64,000 nucleotides of DNA from Pseudomonas matsuisoli (GCF_014647635.1 NZ_BMPO01000004.1:458968-522967), one strand, 5' to 3'. Counted from the stretch's first letter, positions 9,804-19,172 are shown. Notes: a model not told the origin generated them from the sequence alone. Translations and numbers: made by a program.

Positions 9804-11195
9804 ATGATCCAACAAACACTGCTCGACGAACTCATGACGCTGGTGGAGCCCGGAAAAGTCCTGACGGACCCGGCTTCATTGGAAACCTACGGTCGCGACT
9901 GGACCAAGCATTACCCGCCCGCGCCAAGCGCCATCGTGTTTCCGAAAACGGTCGAGCAAGTACAGGCGATCGTGCGTTGGGCGAACGCGCACACGATTGC
10001 GCTCGTCCCCTCGGGTGGTCGTACCGGGCTCTCGGCGGCGGCTGTCGCGGCCAATGGCGAAGTAGTCGTCGCGTTTGATTACATGAATCAAATTCTCGAC
10101 TTCAATGGGACCGACCGCACCGTCGTTTGCCAACCGGGCGTCATTACCGAGCAGTTGCAGAATTTCGCCGAAGGCAAAGGGCTTTATTACCCCGTCGACT
10201 TCGCATCCGCAGGCTCGAGCCAAATTGGCGGCAACATCGGTACCAACGCCGGTGGGATCAAGGTCATCCGCTATGGCATGACGCGCAACTGGGTTGCGGG
10301 CCTCAAGGTGGTGACCGGCAAGGGCGACGTCCTCGAGCTCAACAAAGACCTGCTCAAGAACGCCACGGGCTATGACCTGCGGCACCTGTTCATCGGGGCC
10401 GAGGGCACGTTGGGTTTCATCGTAGAAGCAACCATGCGACTCGAGCGCCAGCCTAACAACCTGACGGCGATGGTGCTGGGGACGCCCGATTTCAATTCGA
10501 TCATGCCGGTGCTGCATGCCTTTCAAAACAAGATGGACTTAACGGCATTCGAGTTCTTTTCCGACCAGGGCCTGGACAAGCTGCTGGCCCGTGGTGACAT
10601 CCCCGCGCCGTTCGAGACGCGTACGCCGTTCTATGCCTTGTTGGAATTCGAAGCCACCACCGAAACCCGAGCCGAGCAGGCGCTGGCAACCTTCGAGCAC
10701 TGCGTGGAGCAGGGCTGGGTGATCGATGGCGTGATGAGTCAGAGCGAAACCCAGCTGCGCAATCTCTGGCGGCTGCGGGAAGACCTGTCAGAAACCATCG
10801 CACCGTTCACGCCGTACAAGAACGACCTGTCGGTCACCGTTTCGAAGGTGCCGGCGTTTCTTGCGGACATCGACGCCATCGTAACCACCAACTATCCCGA
10901 CTTCGAGGTGATCTGGTATGGCCATATCGGTGACGGCAACCTGCACCTGAATATCCTCAAGCCAGAAAACCTGTCGAAGGACACGTTCTTCGCCAAATGC
11001 GCCAACGTCAACAAATGGGTGTTCGAGACCGTCGAGCGATACAACGGCTCGATCTCCGCGGAGCACGGCGTCGGTATGACCAAACGGGATTACCTGACGT
11101 ACAGTCGCTCCGAAGCCGAGATAGCCTACATGAAAGCCATCAAAGCCGTGTTCGACCCCAATGGCATCATGAACCCCGGAAAGATCTTCCACTGA
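9804..11195 (+). CDS. FAD-linked D-2-hydroxyglutarate dehydrogenase
   Basis: A 463-residue FAD-binding (PCMH-type) oxidoreductase of the GlcD/D2HGDH/D-lactate dehydrogenase family. The FAD domain occupies about 35-215 (VPSGGRTGLSAAAV, SAGSSQIGGNIGTNAGG) and the FAD-oxidase C-terminal domain about 215-460 (WYGHIGDGNLHLN, AEHGVGMTKRDYL with metal-binding histidines). Next to serA and divergent from it, it matches PA0317 and the P. stutzeri enzyme that reoxidises D-2-hydroxyglutarate made by SerA and passes electrons to the respiratory chain. Identity rests on family plus position; a different 2-hydroxyacid substrate cannot be excluded. Confidence 0.88.
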   Translation: MIQQTLLDELMTLVEPGKVLTDPASLETYGRDWTKHYPPAPSAIVFPKTVEQVQAIVRWANAHTIALVPSGGRTGLSAAAVAANGEVVVAFDYMNQILDFNGTDRTVVCQPGVITEQLQNFAEGKGLYYPVDFASAGSSQIGGNIGTNAGGIKVIRYGMTRNWVAGLKVVTGKGDVLELNKDLLKNATGYDLRHLFIGAEGTLGFIVEATMRLERQPNNLTAMVLGTPDFNSIMPVLHAFQNKMDLTAFEFFSDQGLDKLLARGDIPAPFETRTPFYALLEFEATTETRAEQALATFEHCVEQGWVIDGVMSQSETQLRNLWRLREDLSETIAPFTPYKNDLSVTVSKVPAFLADIDAIVTTNYPDFEVIWYGHIGDGNLHLNILKPENLSKDTFFAKCANVNKWVFETVERYNGSISAEHGVGMTKRDYLTYSRSEAEIAYMKAIKAVFDPNGIMNPGKIFH

Positions 11196-11306
11196 TCGTC
11201 GCGCGATCCGGTAGAGTCGAGCGCGCCAAGGATTGTCTGAAAAGGGCCAAGCGCCGGCATTCCTCGGCCTGGCCAGGATTTTCGTGAACCCATCGAAGGA
11301 GTCGCC

Positions 11307-11972
11307 ATGAGTTACCAGCACCAGTACGCAGACGGTACCCGCATTCACTATCCGTTGGGCAAGGTCGTGTGTATCGGCCGTAATTATGTCGAGCATGCCA
11401 AGGAGCTCAACAATGCCGTGCCCACCGAACCATTGCTGTTCATCAAGCCTGGCAGTTGCACGGTGCCGCTGAATAGCGGCTTCAGCATCCCGCAGGATCA
11501 AGGTTCCGTTCATTACGAAGCGGAAATCGCTGTACTCATCGGCAAGCCCCTGTCGCGCAAGCCCACCGAGGAAGAAGTGCGCGATGCCATCACCGGTTTC
11601 GCTCCGGCCTTGGACCTGACGCTGCGCGACGTGCAGAGCAAGCTCAAGGAGAAAGGTTACCCCTGGGAACTTGCGAAATCGTTCGATGGCGCCTGCGTGC
11701 TTGGGCCATTCGTGCCGGGCGATACCTATGCCGACCTGACTGACATCGGCATTCGCCTGACCATCAATGGCAAGGTTTGCCAGGACGGCAACAGCCGCGA
11801 CATGATCAACCCGATCCTGCCCCTCATCCAGCACATCAGTGCGCATTTCTCGCTGCAGCCAGGTGACGTGATCTTGACCGGTACGCCCGTGGGCGTGGGC
11901 CCCTTGAATGTGGGTGACAAGATCGTGCTGGAGCTCGCGGGCCAACAGCCCCATGAAAGCCAGGTGCTGTAA
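11307..11972 (+). CDS. Fumarylacetoacetate hydrolase-family protein (acylpyruvase/oxaloacetate decarboxylase type)
   Basis: A 221-residue FAH-superfamily enzyme of the single-domain YcgM/FAHD1 type, whose members hydrolyse acylpyruvates or decarboxylate oxaloacetate. The metal-binding acidic residues lie in HYEAEIAVLIG (about 71-81) and in the PALDLTLRD stretch; VICTG-like ending ILTGTPVGVGPLNVGD is conserved. ATG 11307 is preceded by AAGGAG. It follows the D2HG dehydrogenase by 111 nt in the same direction. The exact substrate cannot be told. Confidence 0.85.
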   Translation: MSYQHQYADGTRIHYPLGKVVCIGRNYVEHAKELNNAVPTEPLLFIKPGSCTVPLNSGFSIPQDQGSVHYEAEIAVLIGKPLSRKPTEEEVRDAITGFAPALDLTLRDVQSKLKEKGYPWELAKSFDGACVLGPFVPGDTYADLTDIGIRLTINGKVCQDGNSRDMINPILPLIQHISAHFSLQPGDVILTGTPVGVGPLNVGDKIVLELAGQQPHESQVL

Positions 11973-12217
11973 AACGCCAAGCGATAGGAGGGAAAGCGAC
12001 GCTGCTGGCTGTGACACTGCCGAAGCTTAGCCGGTAGCCGTTTTCCGGTATCAAAGCGGGCTCATTGCTGGATCGGGCCCGTTCCTACACCAAGAAGCCT
12101 AGGCTCATTCGGCATCATGGCTTCGGGTCGTGCTTTTGTAACGAGTCGCGACGCTTAAGCATCGCTTCATCTCGGCATGCTTTCATCCCATTTCTCTTTC
12201 GTTCCTGGTTGCAGTCA

Positions 12218-13144
12218 ATGCCGGTTCTCTTTACTCCCAAACGCCTTCTGATCGCTGCATTGGCCGTCGCGCTCGCTGTTGCCGCCGTTGCAGGACAATC
12301 CTTCCGCCTGTTCGAGCGCGCATGGTTCACCGTCACCGAGAGCGGCAATGCCGACAGGTGGCGTGGCCGATCACTATGGCTGCCAGATTATCGGGTGACG
12401 ATCGAAGCGCAGCCCGTGGAGGGCATCGAGCGCAATCTGTCGGCGCTGGCGTACGATGCACAGCGCAACACGCTGTTTAGCGTGACCAATGCGGGGCCGA
12501 CGCGCCTGGTGGAGCTGTCCCTCGACGGAAAACTGCTGCGCAGCATCGAATTGCGAGGCTTTCAGGACCCGGAAGCCATCGAATACATCGCGCCCGGTCG
12601 CTATGTGATTACTGATGAGCGTTATCAACGGTTGGTCGCGGTACAGCTCGACGAGGACACGACCGTCATCGACGCGGATGACGGTGAACAGCTTGGCATC
12701 GGCATCGGTACGAATGGCAACAAGGGCTTCGAAGGCCTGGCCTACGATACGAAAGGCAAGCGCCTGCTCGTGGCCAAAGAGCGTGACCCCGTGCGGATCT
12801 ACGAGGTGACCGGCTTTCCGCGGCTTGCTGACGACGAAGGGCCGGCCTCGGTGAACGTCAGCCAGGATCTCGACCGCGACAAGGGACTTTTCGTCCGCGA
12901 CCTGTCGAGTCTGGATTTCGACGAGAAGACGGGCCATCTGTTGGTGCTGTCGGACGAGTCCCACTTGCTGCTGGAATTGAACGCGGACGGTGAACCCATC
13001 AGTTCGCTGTCGCTGCTCAAAGGCAGCCAGGGGCTCGAGGCGTCGATCCCCCAGGCGGAGGGCGTCGCCACCGACCGTGATGGCACGCTGTACGTAATCA
13101 GCGAGCCGAACCTGTTCTATCGGTTCGAGAAGATAGACCGCTGA
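12218..13144 (+). CDS. SdiA-regulated/YjiK-like beta-propeller protein
   Basis: A 308-residue exported or membrane-anchored protein of the SdiA-regulated family, a six-bladed beta-propeller of unknown function. It begins with a hydrophobic segment (residues ~7-25, LLIAALAVALAVAAVAG) acting as anchor or uncleaved signal, followed by blades with repeating patterns such as GIERNLSALAYD, QDPEAIEYI, GFEGLAYD and DLSSLDFDEKTGHLLVLSDESHLL. The frame opens at 12065, but ATG 12218 just before the hydrophobic segment is the sensible start. No partner gene is obvious. Confidence 0.75.
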   Translation: MPVLFTPKRLLIAALAVALAVAAVAGQSFRLFERAWFTVTESGNADRWRGRSLWLPDYRVTIEAQPVEGIERNLSALAYDAQRNTLFSVTNAGPTRLVELSLDGKLLRSIELRGFQDPEAIEYIAPGRYVITDERYQRLVAVQLDEDTTVIDADDGEQLGIGIGTNGNKGFEGLAYDTKGKRLLVAKERDPVRIYEVTGFPRLADDEGPASVNVSQDLDRDKGLFVRDLSSLDFDEKTGHLLVLSDESHLLLELNADGEPISSLSLLKGSQGLEASIPQAEGVATDRDGTLYVISEPNLFYRFEKIDR

Positions 13145-13417
13145 TGCTCGATGAGTTTTGATGTGGGCGGGCTAGCCTGTTGTTCAGCAGCGGATTTCCA
13201 GGCGCCCCTGTTTTTTGTAGGGGCGGCCGGGCGGCGATCCGCGGGGCGGCCATCCGCTTTAGCCGCCAAGGCGACTGAAGTCGCCCCTACACCGGTGGAG
13301 GCTTGGCGTTGTTACCGCGGCTTTTGATAAAGGCGAGCCGGAAGTCGCCCCTACACGCCTGCGGTATGAGCTGCCTTCCACGTCAGCGGTCACTCACCAT
13401 CCGCCATACCGCACGGG
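13145..13417. repeat. REP-type repeat cluster (GTAGGGGCGGCC family)
   Basis: Gene-free spacer between convergent genes. It contains TTGTAGGGGCGGCCGGGC at about 13216 matched by GAAGTCGCCCCTACACC near 13275-13293, and a third half-unit GGAAGTCGCCCCTACACG near 13340-13357. This is a different REP family from that at 8177. Confidence 0.65.
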
Positions 13418-14092
13418 TTACGAGCGTGTCAGCGTCTCCACGCCGTTTTCCGTGCCGAGCAACAGCAGGTCAGCTGGGCGCGCCGCAAACAGCCCGTTGG
13501 TCACGACGCCCACGATCGCATTGATATCGGCTTCGAGTTTCACCGGGTCGGTGATCGACAGGCTGTAGACGTCGAGGATGATATTGCCGTTGTCGGTGGT
13601 GACGCCGTCGCGATACACCGGGTCGCCGCCGAGCTTTACCAACTGGCGCGCTACGTGGCTGCGGGCCATGGGGATGACTTCGACGGGGAGGGGAAAGGCA
13701 CCCAGCACGGGAACCCGCTTGCTGGCGTCGGCGATGCACACGAACGTCCGTGCGACCGCGGCGACGATCTTCTCGCGGGTGAGCGCCGCGCCGCCGCCCT
13801 TGATCAGGTGGAGATGATGGTCGGCCTCATCGGCGCCATCGACATAGAATTCCAGTTCGCTGGTGCTGTTCAGGTCATAGACGGGGATGCCGTGTTGCTT
13901 CAATCGCGTCGCGGTGGCCTCGGAGCTGGCAACGACACCGTCGAACTCGGTTTTGTGGCGTGCCAGGGCATCGATGAAGAAGTTTGCCGTGGATCCCGTC
14001 CCGACGCCGACGATGCTCTTGCTGTCGAGTTTGGGAAGAATGTGGTCGACGGCGGCTTGGGCAACGGCCTGCTTGAGCTGGTCCTGGGTCAT
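13418..14092 (-). CDS. rpiA: Ribose-5-phosphate isomerase A
   Basis: Interconverts ribose-5-phosphate and ribulose-5-phosphate (EC 5.3.1.6). The 224 residues carry [15 protein letters not shown] (29-43), [10 protein letters not shown] (82-91) and [11 protein letters not shown] with the catalytic glutamate, all family hallmarks. In P. aeruginosa rpiA is the direct divergent neighbour of ilvA; here about 13 kb of uronate genes separate them. Confidence 0.97.
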   Translation of the reverse strand: MTQDQLKQAVAQAAVDHILPKLDSKSIVGVGTGSTANFFIDALARHKTEFDGVVASSEATATRLKQHGIPVYDLNSTSELEFYVDGADEADHHLHLIKGGGAALTREKIVAAVARTFVCIADASKRVPVLGAFPLPVEVIPMARSHVARQLVKLGGDPVYRDGVTTDNGNIILDVYSLSITDPVKLEADINAIVGVVTNGLFAARPADLLLLGTENGVETLTRS

Positions 14093-14207
14093 GATCGTAT
14101 CCGCAGCGAGTGAAAGCCGCGAAGTATAGTCGGGGCGGCCGTTGCCGTGTTGCCGCTGGCAGGGCCTGTCGCCCGAAGGTAGCGAGACGAAGTGTCACAG
14201 CTGCGGG

Positions 14208-14220
14208 TCGTCGTACAAGT
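14208..14220 (+). promoter_or_regulatory. Candidate FCD-regulator operator before its own gene
   Basis: TCGTCGTACAAGT lies about 50 nt before the FCD regulator start. It resembles one arm of the element before kdgD (TCATCGTACAACT on the opposite strand, 11 of 13 positions) and the left part of the palindrome before udh (TCGTCATATGACGA). This suggests autoregulation; binding is not shown. Confidence 0.35.
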
Positions 14221-14267
14221 CTGGCTTGGGGTACCATACGCCGTCTTCTTCCCAAAGAATGCCTAGC

Positions 14268-15020
14268 ATGCAACGTCAGGTCTCCCCGGCGCGTCCGCGC
14301 AAAAAACATCGCAGTCTCGCTCAGGAGTTGGTGGCGGAACTGTCCCAGCGCATCCGGGATGGCGAGATCAAGCGTGGCGAAAAGCTGCCCACCGAATCGG
14401 CGATCATGGAAGAACAAGGCGTGAGCCGTACTGTCGTGCGGGAAGCCATTTCTCGCCTACAGGCGTCAGGCCTGGTGGAGACGCGCCACGGTATCGGCAC
14501 TTTCGTACTGGATGTGCCGAGCCCGAGCGGATTTCGGATCGATCCCGCGACAGTGGTCACCCTACGAGACGTACTGGCGGTGATGGAGTTTCGCATCAGC
14601 ATCGAGATCGAGTCGGCAGGGCTGGCCGCGCAACGGCATTCGAGTGACGAGCTGCAGGCGATCCGTGAGGCATTGGACGTGATGAACGAAGGCGCCGAGC
14701 ACGCCAGCGACGCCGTTTCCGCGGACTTCCAATTCCACCTGCTCATCGCCAAGGCGACCGGCAATCGCTATTTCACGGACATTTTGAGTCACCTCGGGAC
14801 TGGCATCATTCCGCGTACCCGATTGAATTCGGCGCATATCGCCCATGCCGACCAGCAGCAGTATGTGCTGCGCTTGGCGAACGAACATGAGCAGATCTTC
14901 GCAGCCATCGCGCGCCGTGATGCGGACGCTGCCCGCGCGGCGATGCGCTTGCACCTGACCAATAGCCGTGAGCGCTTGCGCCAGGCGCACGAGTCGGCGG
15001 AAGTCGAAGCCCAGAGCTGA
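14268..15020 (+). CDS. FadR/FCD-type GntR regulator of the uronate cluster
   Basis: A 250-residue DNA-binding protein. The winged helix (about 20-80) has the GntR signature LPTESAIMEEQGVSRTVVREAISRL and the FCD effector domain (about 95-235) binds acids or lactones, usually through a metal held by conserved Asp/His residues (ADFQFHLLIAKATGN, NEHEQIFAAI, RLHLTNS). ATG 14268 fits known relatives; ATG 14259 is an alternative and the frame opens at 14142. It sits at the edge of the uronate genes, and its likely targets are udh and kdgD, whose promoters hold related palindromes. Repression relieved by a uronate-pathway acid is inference. Confidence 0.88.
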   Translation: MQRQVSPARPRKKHRSLAQELVAELSQRIRDGEIKRGEKLPTESAIMEEQGVSRTVVREAISRLQASGLVETRHGIGTFVLDVPSPSGFRIDPATVVTLRDVLAVMEFRISIEIESAGLAAQRHSSDELQAIREALDVMNEGAEHASDAVSADFQFHLLIAKATGNRYFTDILSHLGTGIIPRTRLNSAHIAHADQQQYVLRLANEHEQIFAAIARRDADAARAAMRLHLTNSRERLRQAHESAEVEAQS

Positions 15021-15107
15021 TCGTAGGGCGGAATTGCCGACAAGGCTTTTGCTGGCGCTCGCTGGACCACTCCTATCACTGTGTGTAGCGGTTCTGGTCG
15101 AGGTACC

Positions 15108-15135
15108 GGTGGATGGCCTCGGCCATCCACCCTAC
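15108..15135. repeat. Short REP-type hairpin
   Basis: GGTGGATGGCC-TC-GGCCATCCACC followed by CTAC, a half unit of the GTAGGGTGGAT family, between the convergent FCD regulator and EamA genes. Confidence 0.6.
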
Positions 15136-15172
15136 TGATCAACGCGCGAATCAGCGGCGCGTGTCGATCACC

Positions 15173-16087
15173 TTATCGATCCCTACGCAGCGCAAGAATC
15201 ACGATCCCCGTCAACACGACTGCGCCACCGACCAGCTGCATGCCGCTGAGCAACTGGTCCAACAGCAGCCAGCCAAGTAGCAGGGACACGATCGGCTCGA
15301 CGTTCATCACCGGGGCATTCTTCGCCATGTTCAAGCGGGGAACGGTGACGAACAGCAACGAGAAGGCCGCTCCATACAGAACCACCAGTGTCGCCAAGGC
15401 AATCCAACCGGTGCTGTTCGCCGGCATCGACATACCGCCGGGAACGAGATCCGCCGTGCCTGCAAGGGTCATGCTGCTGAACACGATGATCAACGTCAGC
15501 ATGCTTCGGACCGAGCCACGCAGTGCGGCCAGCTTCTTGTCGGTGACCCAGATTGCCACCGCGAAAACGAACGCGGCAAAGAACGCCGCAGCAATCCCGA
15601 GCGCCCATTCCGGCCCCGCGGATTCGGTTGCGACCAATCGACTCGGAATGTCCAGCGCCAGCACGAGGCCGATCAGGATGAGGCCCATCACACCCGCGGC
15701 GCTGCGCGTTGGTGCCGGGCCGCCCAGCAGCCACGTCAGCAACGCCAGCATGATGGGAAAGGTGTTGTTGATGAGCAGCGCCAGCGCCACGGGTATACGC
15801 GCCACGGCGGTATAAAGGCAGAGGCTCTGCGTCGCGATCAGCAGGCCAAGCAATAACTGCCAGCGCCATGCACCATCGGGAAGGCCGAGCGGTTGGCGCT
15901 GCCAAAGCACAAGGCCGATCAGGACGAGCATCGTCACGCCGGAGCGGCAGAGAATGGCCAGTAAGAGACCCGTGTCGTTGTCGAACGCGATACGTGCCGC
16001 GATGTGATTGCCGGCGAAGCTACTGGCCAGCAAGGCGAGCAGCAGTATCGCGATATGGCGCGGGAAGTGGGCGGGGGGAGAGGGCAT
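15173..16087 (-). CDS. EamA/DMT-family transporter
   Basis: Inner-membrane protein of 304 residues with about ten hydrophobic segments arranged as two EamA repeats (about 10-145 and 160-300), the drug/metabolite transporter architecture. Members mostly export amino acids or metabolites; the substrate cannot be read. It lies 209 nt after dctM on the same strand and tail to tail with the FCD regulator, with REP sequence in between, so whether it belongs to uronate metabolism is open. Confidence 0.85.
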   Translation of the reverse strand: MPSPPAHFPRHIAILLLALLASSFAGNHIAARIAFDNDTGLLLAILCRSGVTMLVLIGLVLWQRQPLGLPDGAWRWQLLLGLLIATQSLCLYTAVARIPVALALLINNTFPIMLALLTWLLGGPAPTRSAAGVMGLILIGLVLALDIPSRLVATESAGPEWALGIAAAFFAAFVFAVAIWVTDKKLAALRGSVRSMLTLIIVFSSMTLAGTADLVPGGMSMPANSTGWIALATLVVLYGAAFSLLFVTVPRLNMAKNAPVMNVEPIVSLLLGWLLLDQLLSGMQLVGGAVVLTGIVILALRRDR

Positions 16088-16158
16088 GGAGGGGGGCTTT
16101 CCTAAAGCGAACTCGGTGATAGAGCAGCGCCGTGATCATGGGTGCGGTTTAGAAGCTG

Positions 16159-16252
16159 ATCGCCCACAAGTGGGCTCCTACACCGTCCGTGCTTTTCTGT
16201 AGGAGCCCACCGGGCTGCGGTCAGCTTGTGAGCGATCAGCTTGCTGGCGATC
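16159..16252. repeat. REP-type inverted repeats
   Basis: GATCGCCCACAAGTGGGCTCCTAC facing TGTAGGAGCCCACCGGGC, then GCGATCAGCTTGCTGGCGATCG. Two diverged units of the GTAGGAGC family in the gap between EamA and dctM. Confidence 0.7.
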
Positions 16253-16265
16253 GATGTGTATCAAC

Positions 16266-16286
16266 GAAGGGCGGCAACCGCCCTTC
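16266..16286 (-). terminator. Hairpin after dctM
   Basis: GAAGGGCGG-CAA-CCGCCCTTC, a 9-bp perfect stem 10 nt after the dctM stop. It lacks a long T run on the minus strand, so termination may be partial. Confidence 0.6.
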
Positions 16287-16295
16287 AATGAATGA

Positions 16296-17576
16296 TCACA
16301 ACACGACGCTCGGCAACCACAGCGAAATCGCCGGAATGTAGGTCACTGCCATTAGCACCATGAACAACGCCACGTAGAACGGCAGGAGTGCCTTCACCGT
16401 TTGCTCGATGGTCACTTTGCCGACCGCTGCCCCTACGAACAGCACCGCGCCCACCGGCGGGGTGATGAGCCCAATGCCTAGGTTGACCAGCATGATCATG
16501 CCGAAGTGCACGGGGTCGACCCCGATGGAGGTGACCACGGGTAGCAGGATCGGCGTGAGGATGAGGATCAGCGGCGCCATGTCCATCAACGTGCCCAGTA
16601 TCAGCAGCATCCCATTGATGTACATCATGATCACGTAGCGGTTGTCCGACAAGGTCAGGAACAGCGTGGTGATCTTCGATGGGATCTGCATCAGCGTCAT
16701 GATGTAGCCGAAGCTCGCCGCGAAGGCGATGAGGATCATCACGATCGACAGCGTGCGTACCGTCCGGTGCATGAGCTTTGGCAGCTGGTGCCACTTGTAG
16801 TCGCGGTAGATGAACATCGTCACGAAGAACGACCAGAGCACCGCGATCGCTGCCGACTCGGTCGCGGTGAAGACGCCCGAGATGATGCCGCCAAGGATGA
16901 TCACCATCGCCATCAGCCCCCAAAGGGCATCGACGCAGATTTTCAAAGCCTGCTTCAGCGGAATCACATCCCCTTTCGGGTAATTACGTCGACGGGCGAA
17001 GAGCAGGCACATGCCCATCATCACGGCGCTGAGCAGCAGGCCGGGGCCGATGCCCGCCATGAACAACGCGGCGATGGACACCGTGCCGCCGGCCGCGAGC
17101 GAATAGATCACCGAGTTGTGGCTGGGAGGCGTCAGCAACGCCTGTACCGAGCCGGAGACCGTGACGGCGGTAGAGAAGTCCCGCGGGTAACCCTTCTTTT
17201 CCATTTCTGGAATCAGCACCGAGCCGACCGAGGCCGTGTCGGCGAGTGAGGAGCCGGAAATTGCGCCAAAGAACGTGGACGCGGTGATGTTCACCAGTGA
17301 CAGTCCGCCGCGCACGAAGCCGACCAAGACTCCGGCGAAGGCCACCAGCCGTCGGGCCATGCCGCCTTCGGCCATGATCGCGCCTGCGAGAACGAAGAAC
17401 GGGATTGCCAACAGGGAAAATTTGTTAACGCCGCCGGCGATCTGGATCATCACGGCGTGGAAGGGGATTTCGATCCACCAGGCGCCGATCAAGGTCGCCA
17501 AGCCCAGGGAATAGGCGACCGGCACCCGCAGCGCGATCAGCAAGACGAAGCTACCGACAAGCATCAACGCGTCCAT
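16296..17576 (-). CDS. dctM: TRAP transporter large permease (DctM), uronate uptake
   Basis: Large membrane subunit of a tripartite ATP-independent periplasmic transporter; it drives uptake with the Na+ gradient. The 426 residues hold about 12 membrane segments with family strings such as LAIPFFVLAGAIMAEGGMARRLV, NITASTFFGAISGSSLADTASVGSVLIPEM and GLITPPVGAVLFVGAAVG. The start codon overlaps the dctQ stop (TAATG type). As part of the udh operon it should import glucuronate/galacturonate or related acids; the substrate is inferred from context. Confidence 0.94.
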   Translation of the reverse strand: MDALMLVGSFVLLIALRVPVAYSLGLATLIGAWWIEIPFHAVMIQIAGGVNKFSLLAIPFFVLAGAIMAEGGMARRLVAFAGVLVGFVRGGLSLVNITASTFFGAISGSSLADTASVGSVLIPEMEKKGYPRDFSTAVTVSGSVQALLTPPSHNSVIYSLAAGGTVSIAALFMAGIGPGLLLSAVMMGMCLLFARRRNYPKGDVIPLKQALKICVDALWGLMAMVIILGGIISGVFTATESAAIAVLWSFFVTMFIYRDYKWHQLPKLMHRTVRTLSIVMILIAFAASFGYIMTLMQIPSKITTLFLTLSDNRYVIMMYINGMLLILGTLMDMAPLILILTPILLPVVTSIGVDPVHFGMIMLVNLGIGLITPPVGAVLFVGAAVGKVTIEQTVKALLPFYVALFMVLMAVTYIPAISLWLPSVVL

Positions 17577-18100
17577 TACACGGCCTCCTTGCTGTCATCG
17601 GCTTCATAGTCGACCACGCGGCGCTTGCTCTGGTCGCCGTAAAGGAGCTGTTCAAGGACGAACAGCAGGGTAACTGCGCCACCGACCGGAATGGGCGCGT
17701 AGGAAATACCGACTCGAATGAAAGGCAGCGAGTCCATGAACTGGTACCAGGTCGCCATGCACAGCTTGATGCCCCAGATCGTCATGAACAGTGCGATTAC
17801 GCCCATGGCGATACGCACGAAACAGGTGATCACCGGCTGCAGCCCGGCGGGCAGTCGGTCGGTGATCATCGCCACCGCCATGTGCGCACCCGCGCGGTAG
17901 CTTGCGGCCGCGCCGACGAAGGTGAACACCACCATCAGCAGGATCGAAACGGGCTCGGGCCAGCCCAGCCCCGAATTGAGCGCGTAGCGGTAGAAAATCC
18001 CTACCGGAATGATCAGCGCCATGACCGTCAACGACAGTCCGGCCACCCAGGTGCAGGTCGTGTAGACCCCATCGTTGAAGCGCAATACGGCATTTTTCAT
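17576..18100 (-). CDS. dctQ: TRAP transporter small permease (DctQ)
   Basis: Four-helix small membrane subunit pairing with DctM. About 174 residues with hydrophobic segments near 20-40, 50-70, 90-110 and 135-155, and the family-typical GLGWPEPVSILLMVVFTFVGAAASYR. GGTGA lies 5 nt before the ATG at 18100; another ATG three codons upstream (18109) is possible. The C-terminus is charged and hydrophilic (DQSKRRVVDYEADDSKEAV). Confidence 0.9.
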   Translation of the reverse strand: MKNAVLRFNDGVYTTCTWVAGLSLTVMALIIPVGIFYRYALNSGLGWPEPVSILLMVVFTFVGAAASYRAGAHMAVAMITDRLPAGLQPVITCFVRIAMGVIALFMTIWGIKLCMATWYQFMDSLPFIRVGISYAPIPVGGAVTLLFVLEQLLYGDQSKRRVVDYEADDSKEAV

Positions 18101-18151
18101 GACATTCACCGCGGATGCGGCAGGATCGCCGCCGCATCTCGTCTTCAGAGG

Positions 18152-19120
18152 TTACTGAACGGCTTCGATGCGCTTGATGAGATCGGCATAGGGAGCGCCG
18201 TACTTCTCGCGCACAGGCGCGGTCGCGTCATAGAACGGCTTGGTGTCCACTTCGATGTACTCCACGCCCGCCGCTTTGAGCTTCTCGTCGCTGGCCTTTT
18301 CTTTCGCTTCCCACAGTTGGCGCTCTTCCATCTGTGCTTCACGGGCGAATTTCTTCACCAGGGCCTGCTGGTCAGGTGTGAGCGAATCCCATGTGGTCTT
18401 CGACATCATCAGGGGTTCGGGCAGGATCAGGTGATGCGTCTGGGTGTAGTACTTGGCCACTTGATAGTGGTTGTGCTCGAGCAGGGTAGGGGAATTGTTC
18501 TCTGCGCCATCGATGACCCCGGTTTGCAGGGCGCTGAAAATTTCACCCGTGCTCATGGCGATACCATTGGCGCCCATGGCGTTGAGCGTGTCGATGAACA
18601 ACGGGTTGCCGATCACGCGGATCTTCATTCCCTTGAGGTCGTCGATGCTACGGACTGGCTTCTTGGTGTAAAGGCTGCGACTGCCGGCTTCCATCCAGGC
18701 CAGACCGACCATGTTGAATTGCGAATTGGTGATCTTGTCGAGGATCTCCTGGCCGATTTCGCCATCGATCACTTTGCGCATGTGCTCCACATCGCGGAAC
18801 ACGAACGGCATATTGAAGACGTTTGTGTCCGGTACTACCGGCCCAACTGATCCTAGGCTGACCCGGGTGAGCTGCACGGCGCCGATCTGGGTCTGTTCGA
18901 CCACCTCCTTTTCCGAGCCAAGGACACCGCCGGCAAACATGCGATAGCTGATTTCACCGTCCGTGGCCTCGTCCAGTTTCTTGGCCATGTTTTCCATCGC
19001 CACGACGGTGGGGTAGCCCGTGGGATGGATCTCGGCGATTTTCAGCGTAAGTGCCTGGGCCGTTGTGGCCATGCAGAAGGCGAGCGGTAAGGTGGCCATG
19101 AGGGTGCGTTTCAGGAACAT
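18152..19120 (-). CDS. dctP: TRAP transporter solute-binding protein (DctP)
   Basis: Periplasmic receptor of the TRAP system, 322 residues. Residues 1-22 are a signal peptide (MATLPLAFCMATTAQA). The family signature covers LKGMKIRVIGNPLFIDTLNAMG, where the arginine pairs with the ligand carboxylate, followed by GANGIAMSTGEIFSALQTGVIDGAENN. GGAG stands before the ATG. The frame extends further upstream but lacks any signal sequence there. A CA-rich motif lies immediately upstream of the ribosome site. The ligand is probably a hexuronate, by operon context. Confidence 0.94.
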   Translation of the reverse strand: MFLKRTLMATLPLAFCMATTAQALTLKIAEIHPTGYPTVVAMENMAKKLDEATDGEISYRMFAGGVLGSEKEVVEQTQIGAVQLTRVSLGSVGPVVPDTNVFNMPFVFRDVEHMRKVIDGEIGQEILDKITNSQFNMVGLAWMEAGSRSLYTKKPVRSIDDLKGMKIRVIGNPLFIDTLNAMGANGIAMSTGEIFSALQTGVIDGAENNSPTLLEHNHYQVAKYYTQTHHLILPEPLMMSKTTWDSLTPDQQALVKKFAREAQMEERQLWEAKEKASDEKLKAAGVEYIEVDTKPFYDATAPVREKYGAPYADLIKRIEAVQ

Positions 19121-19135
19121 AGGGCATCTCCAATA

Positions 19136-19143
19136 TTGTTGTT
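19136..19143 (-). promoter_or_regulatory. CA motif (Hfq/Crc target) before dctP
   Basis: On the minus strand the mRNA reads ACAACAACAATATTGGAG, so AACAACAA (matching AAnAAnAA) sits a few bases before the GGAG ribosome site. This is where Hfq with Crc is known to block translation of catabolic genes in Pseudomonas. Confidence 0.55.
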
Positions 19144-19172
19144 GTGTGGATCCGTATGAACTGCGGTGGAAA

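Noticed and set aside
10788..12017. 409-codon antisense frame over the D2HGDH and FAH genes
   Set aside because: Overlaps two well-supported genes on the other strand and shows shadow-type composition.
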